From: an unicellular cyanobacterium SU3
GTDB taxonomy: Bacteria; Cyanobacteriota; Cyanobacteriia; Cyanobacteriales; Microcystaceae
Direction of reading: 5' to 3'
NCBI GenBank assembly: GCA_002172675.1
Contig: NETF01000135.1
Location: 1-64,000, forward strand
Length of the DNA: 64,000 nt
Part shown: positions 63,258 to 64,000 of the stretch, piece after piece
Layout: each line of letters begins with the position of its first letter
Numbering within the stretch: the first letter of the stretch is position 1
The notes under the pieces: model-generated
Databases searched by the model: none
Seen by the model: only the letters and a program-made list of their open reading frames with translations
Told to the model about the DNA's origin: nothing
Program-made: the position numbers and the translations under genes

Positions 63258-63851
63258 ATGTCTTCTTTTGAATATAATCAAGAAAGCGATTCCGAAGATA
63301 TTGATCGCGTGACCTTAACCGATGAAATGGGTCGCACCCTAGATTGTTACGTAGAAAATGCTATGGAAGGAAATGATGGGACTTATTTATTATTAATGCC
63401 TGTCGATATTCCTGTAGTTATTTTATCGTGGGACAGTGAGGAAGAAGAGAGTGACGATAGTGAGGAAATTAACAATGCTGTCTTGTTAGAAGATCAAACA
63501 GAAATTGAGGAAGTTTTTCCTGATGCTAAAGCAGTTTTAGCTGAGTTAGATTTGAGTTTAAAATTAACGGCTTTTACTCTAACCGTAACTGGAGAATTAC
63601 CTCCCATAGAAGACGATGGTATTCTTACCTTAGAATTAGAAAATGATGGACCATCATTGGATTCAGAAGAATTGCAATTTTTAAAAGATTTTTATCATCA
63701 CCAGCAAAAATACTCTATTTATACCCCTTTATCTCCTTTATTGTTTTTAGCTAAATACAATTTACTCGGTAAAGTCGAATTAGTTTCTCCTGAAGATGAG
63801 GAAATGCAAGTTATCTTAGAAGAATTATTATTCGATGAGATGGATGAATAA
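63258..63851 (+). CDS. DUF3727 family protein
   Basis: The 197-residue acidic protein begins with a DUF1292-like part (RVTLTDEMGRTLDCYVENAM, TYLLLMPVDIPVVIL) and continues with DUF3727: DAKAVLAELDLSLKLTAFTL, LTVTGELPPIEDDG and PLSPLLFLAKYNLLGKVELV. This family is found in cyanobacteria and plants; its function is unknown. It follows surE by 58 bp and may be cotranscribed. The remaining 149 bp of the window contain no gene. Confidence 0.85.
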   Translation: MSSFEYNQESDSEDIDRVTLTDEMGRTLDCYVENAMEGNDGTYLLLMPVDIPVVILSWDSEEEESDDSEEINNAVLLEDQTEIEEVFPDAKAVLAELDLSLKLTAFTLTVTGELPPIEDDGILTLELENDGPSLDSEELQFLKDFYHHQQKYSIYTPLSPLLFLAKYNLLGKVELVSPEDEEMQVILEELLFDEMDE

Positions 63852-64000
63852 TGAATAACTAATAATTAATAATTATTAATTTAGTAATACTCACATTTTG
63901 CACCCTTCAGACCAATTCTTTTTATTAATAACCTGAGTTCGATATAAGATAATCGGCTATAATTTAGTCACTGAGAGAATTACAGGCATTTTCAATTATT

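Overview
The window looks like chromosomal DNA from a unicellular, probably nitrogen-fixing cyanobacterium of the Crocosphaera/Cyanothece type. This rests on several things. The DNA is AT-rich and studded with the HIP1 octamer GCGATCGC. It carries cyanobacterial NDH-1 subunits (NdhO and a probable NdhP), GUN4-like and DUF3727/DUF29 proteins, a complete mycosporine-like amino acid (MAA) set mysA-mysB-mysC-mysD, and a group of genes that resembles the extended hyp region of hydrogenase-bearing diazotrophs. All identifications were made by eye from motifs; no database search was run, and the species is inference.

Layout. 0-2 kb: a TonB-like proline-rich protein with 45-residue repeats. 2.1-7.5 kb (minus strand): the translation operon rimP-nusA-ylxR-infB, closed by a clear terminator. 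7.7-11.7 kb: a DUF167 protein, a squalene/phytoene-synthase-family enzyme and a membrane Fe-S protein fused to three EF-hands. 12-14 kb: a frameshifted DUF4062/coiled-coil/GUN4-like gene flanked by two inverted copies of a 72-73-bp MITE-like repeat. 14.4-25.2 kb: comEC, two sensor kinases (one lacking the phospho-accepting His), ndhO, mdh, a PIN toxin-antitoxin pair, a polysaccharide deacetylase and a Ser/Thr kinase. 25.3-28.6 kb: a P-type ATPase and a DedA protein. 29.1-32.5 kb: TPR protein, two small membrane proteins, a NifU/Rieske protein and an MddA-like methyltransferase. 34.4-40.7 kb: the MAA cluster, with a sodium:solute symporter inserted between mysC and mysD. 40.9-46.3 kb: phosphoribosyltransferase, DUF29, MscS, NdhP-like, YciI-like, cytochrome P450 and RuvX. 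46.6-47.4 kb: fused remnants of a C39-peptidase exporter and an HlyD adaptor. 47.6-55.4 kb: tRNA-Gly, DUF1499, dapB, a double-domain glutaminase, a methyltransferase, leuA and a PHP protein. 55.5-64 kb: tRNA-Ala, a J-domain/pentapeptide protein, an Hpt protein, grpE-dnaK, tRNA-Val, DUF2227, surE and DUF3727.

The most unusual signals are four. First, a palindromic element is present as an identical 53-bp copy inside two unrelated coding sequences (comEC and the DUF1499 gene), read in the same frame, so both proteins carry the same 17-residue peptide. Second, a symporter is embedded in the MAA pathway. Third, a broken DUF4062-GUN4 gene sits between inverted MITE-like repeats. Fourth, a chimeric type-I-secretion remnant has its junction at a HIP1 site. 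Several dispersed short repeat families (GTAGGGTGGG type, a 32-bp palindromic repeat, a 103-bp MITE-like element) recur through the window, and some contribute codons to genes.
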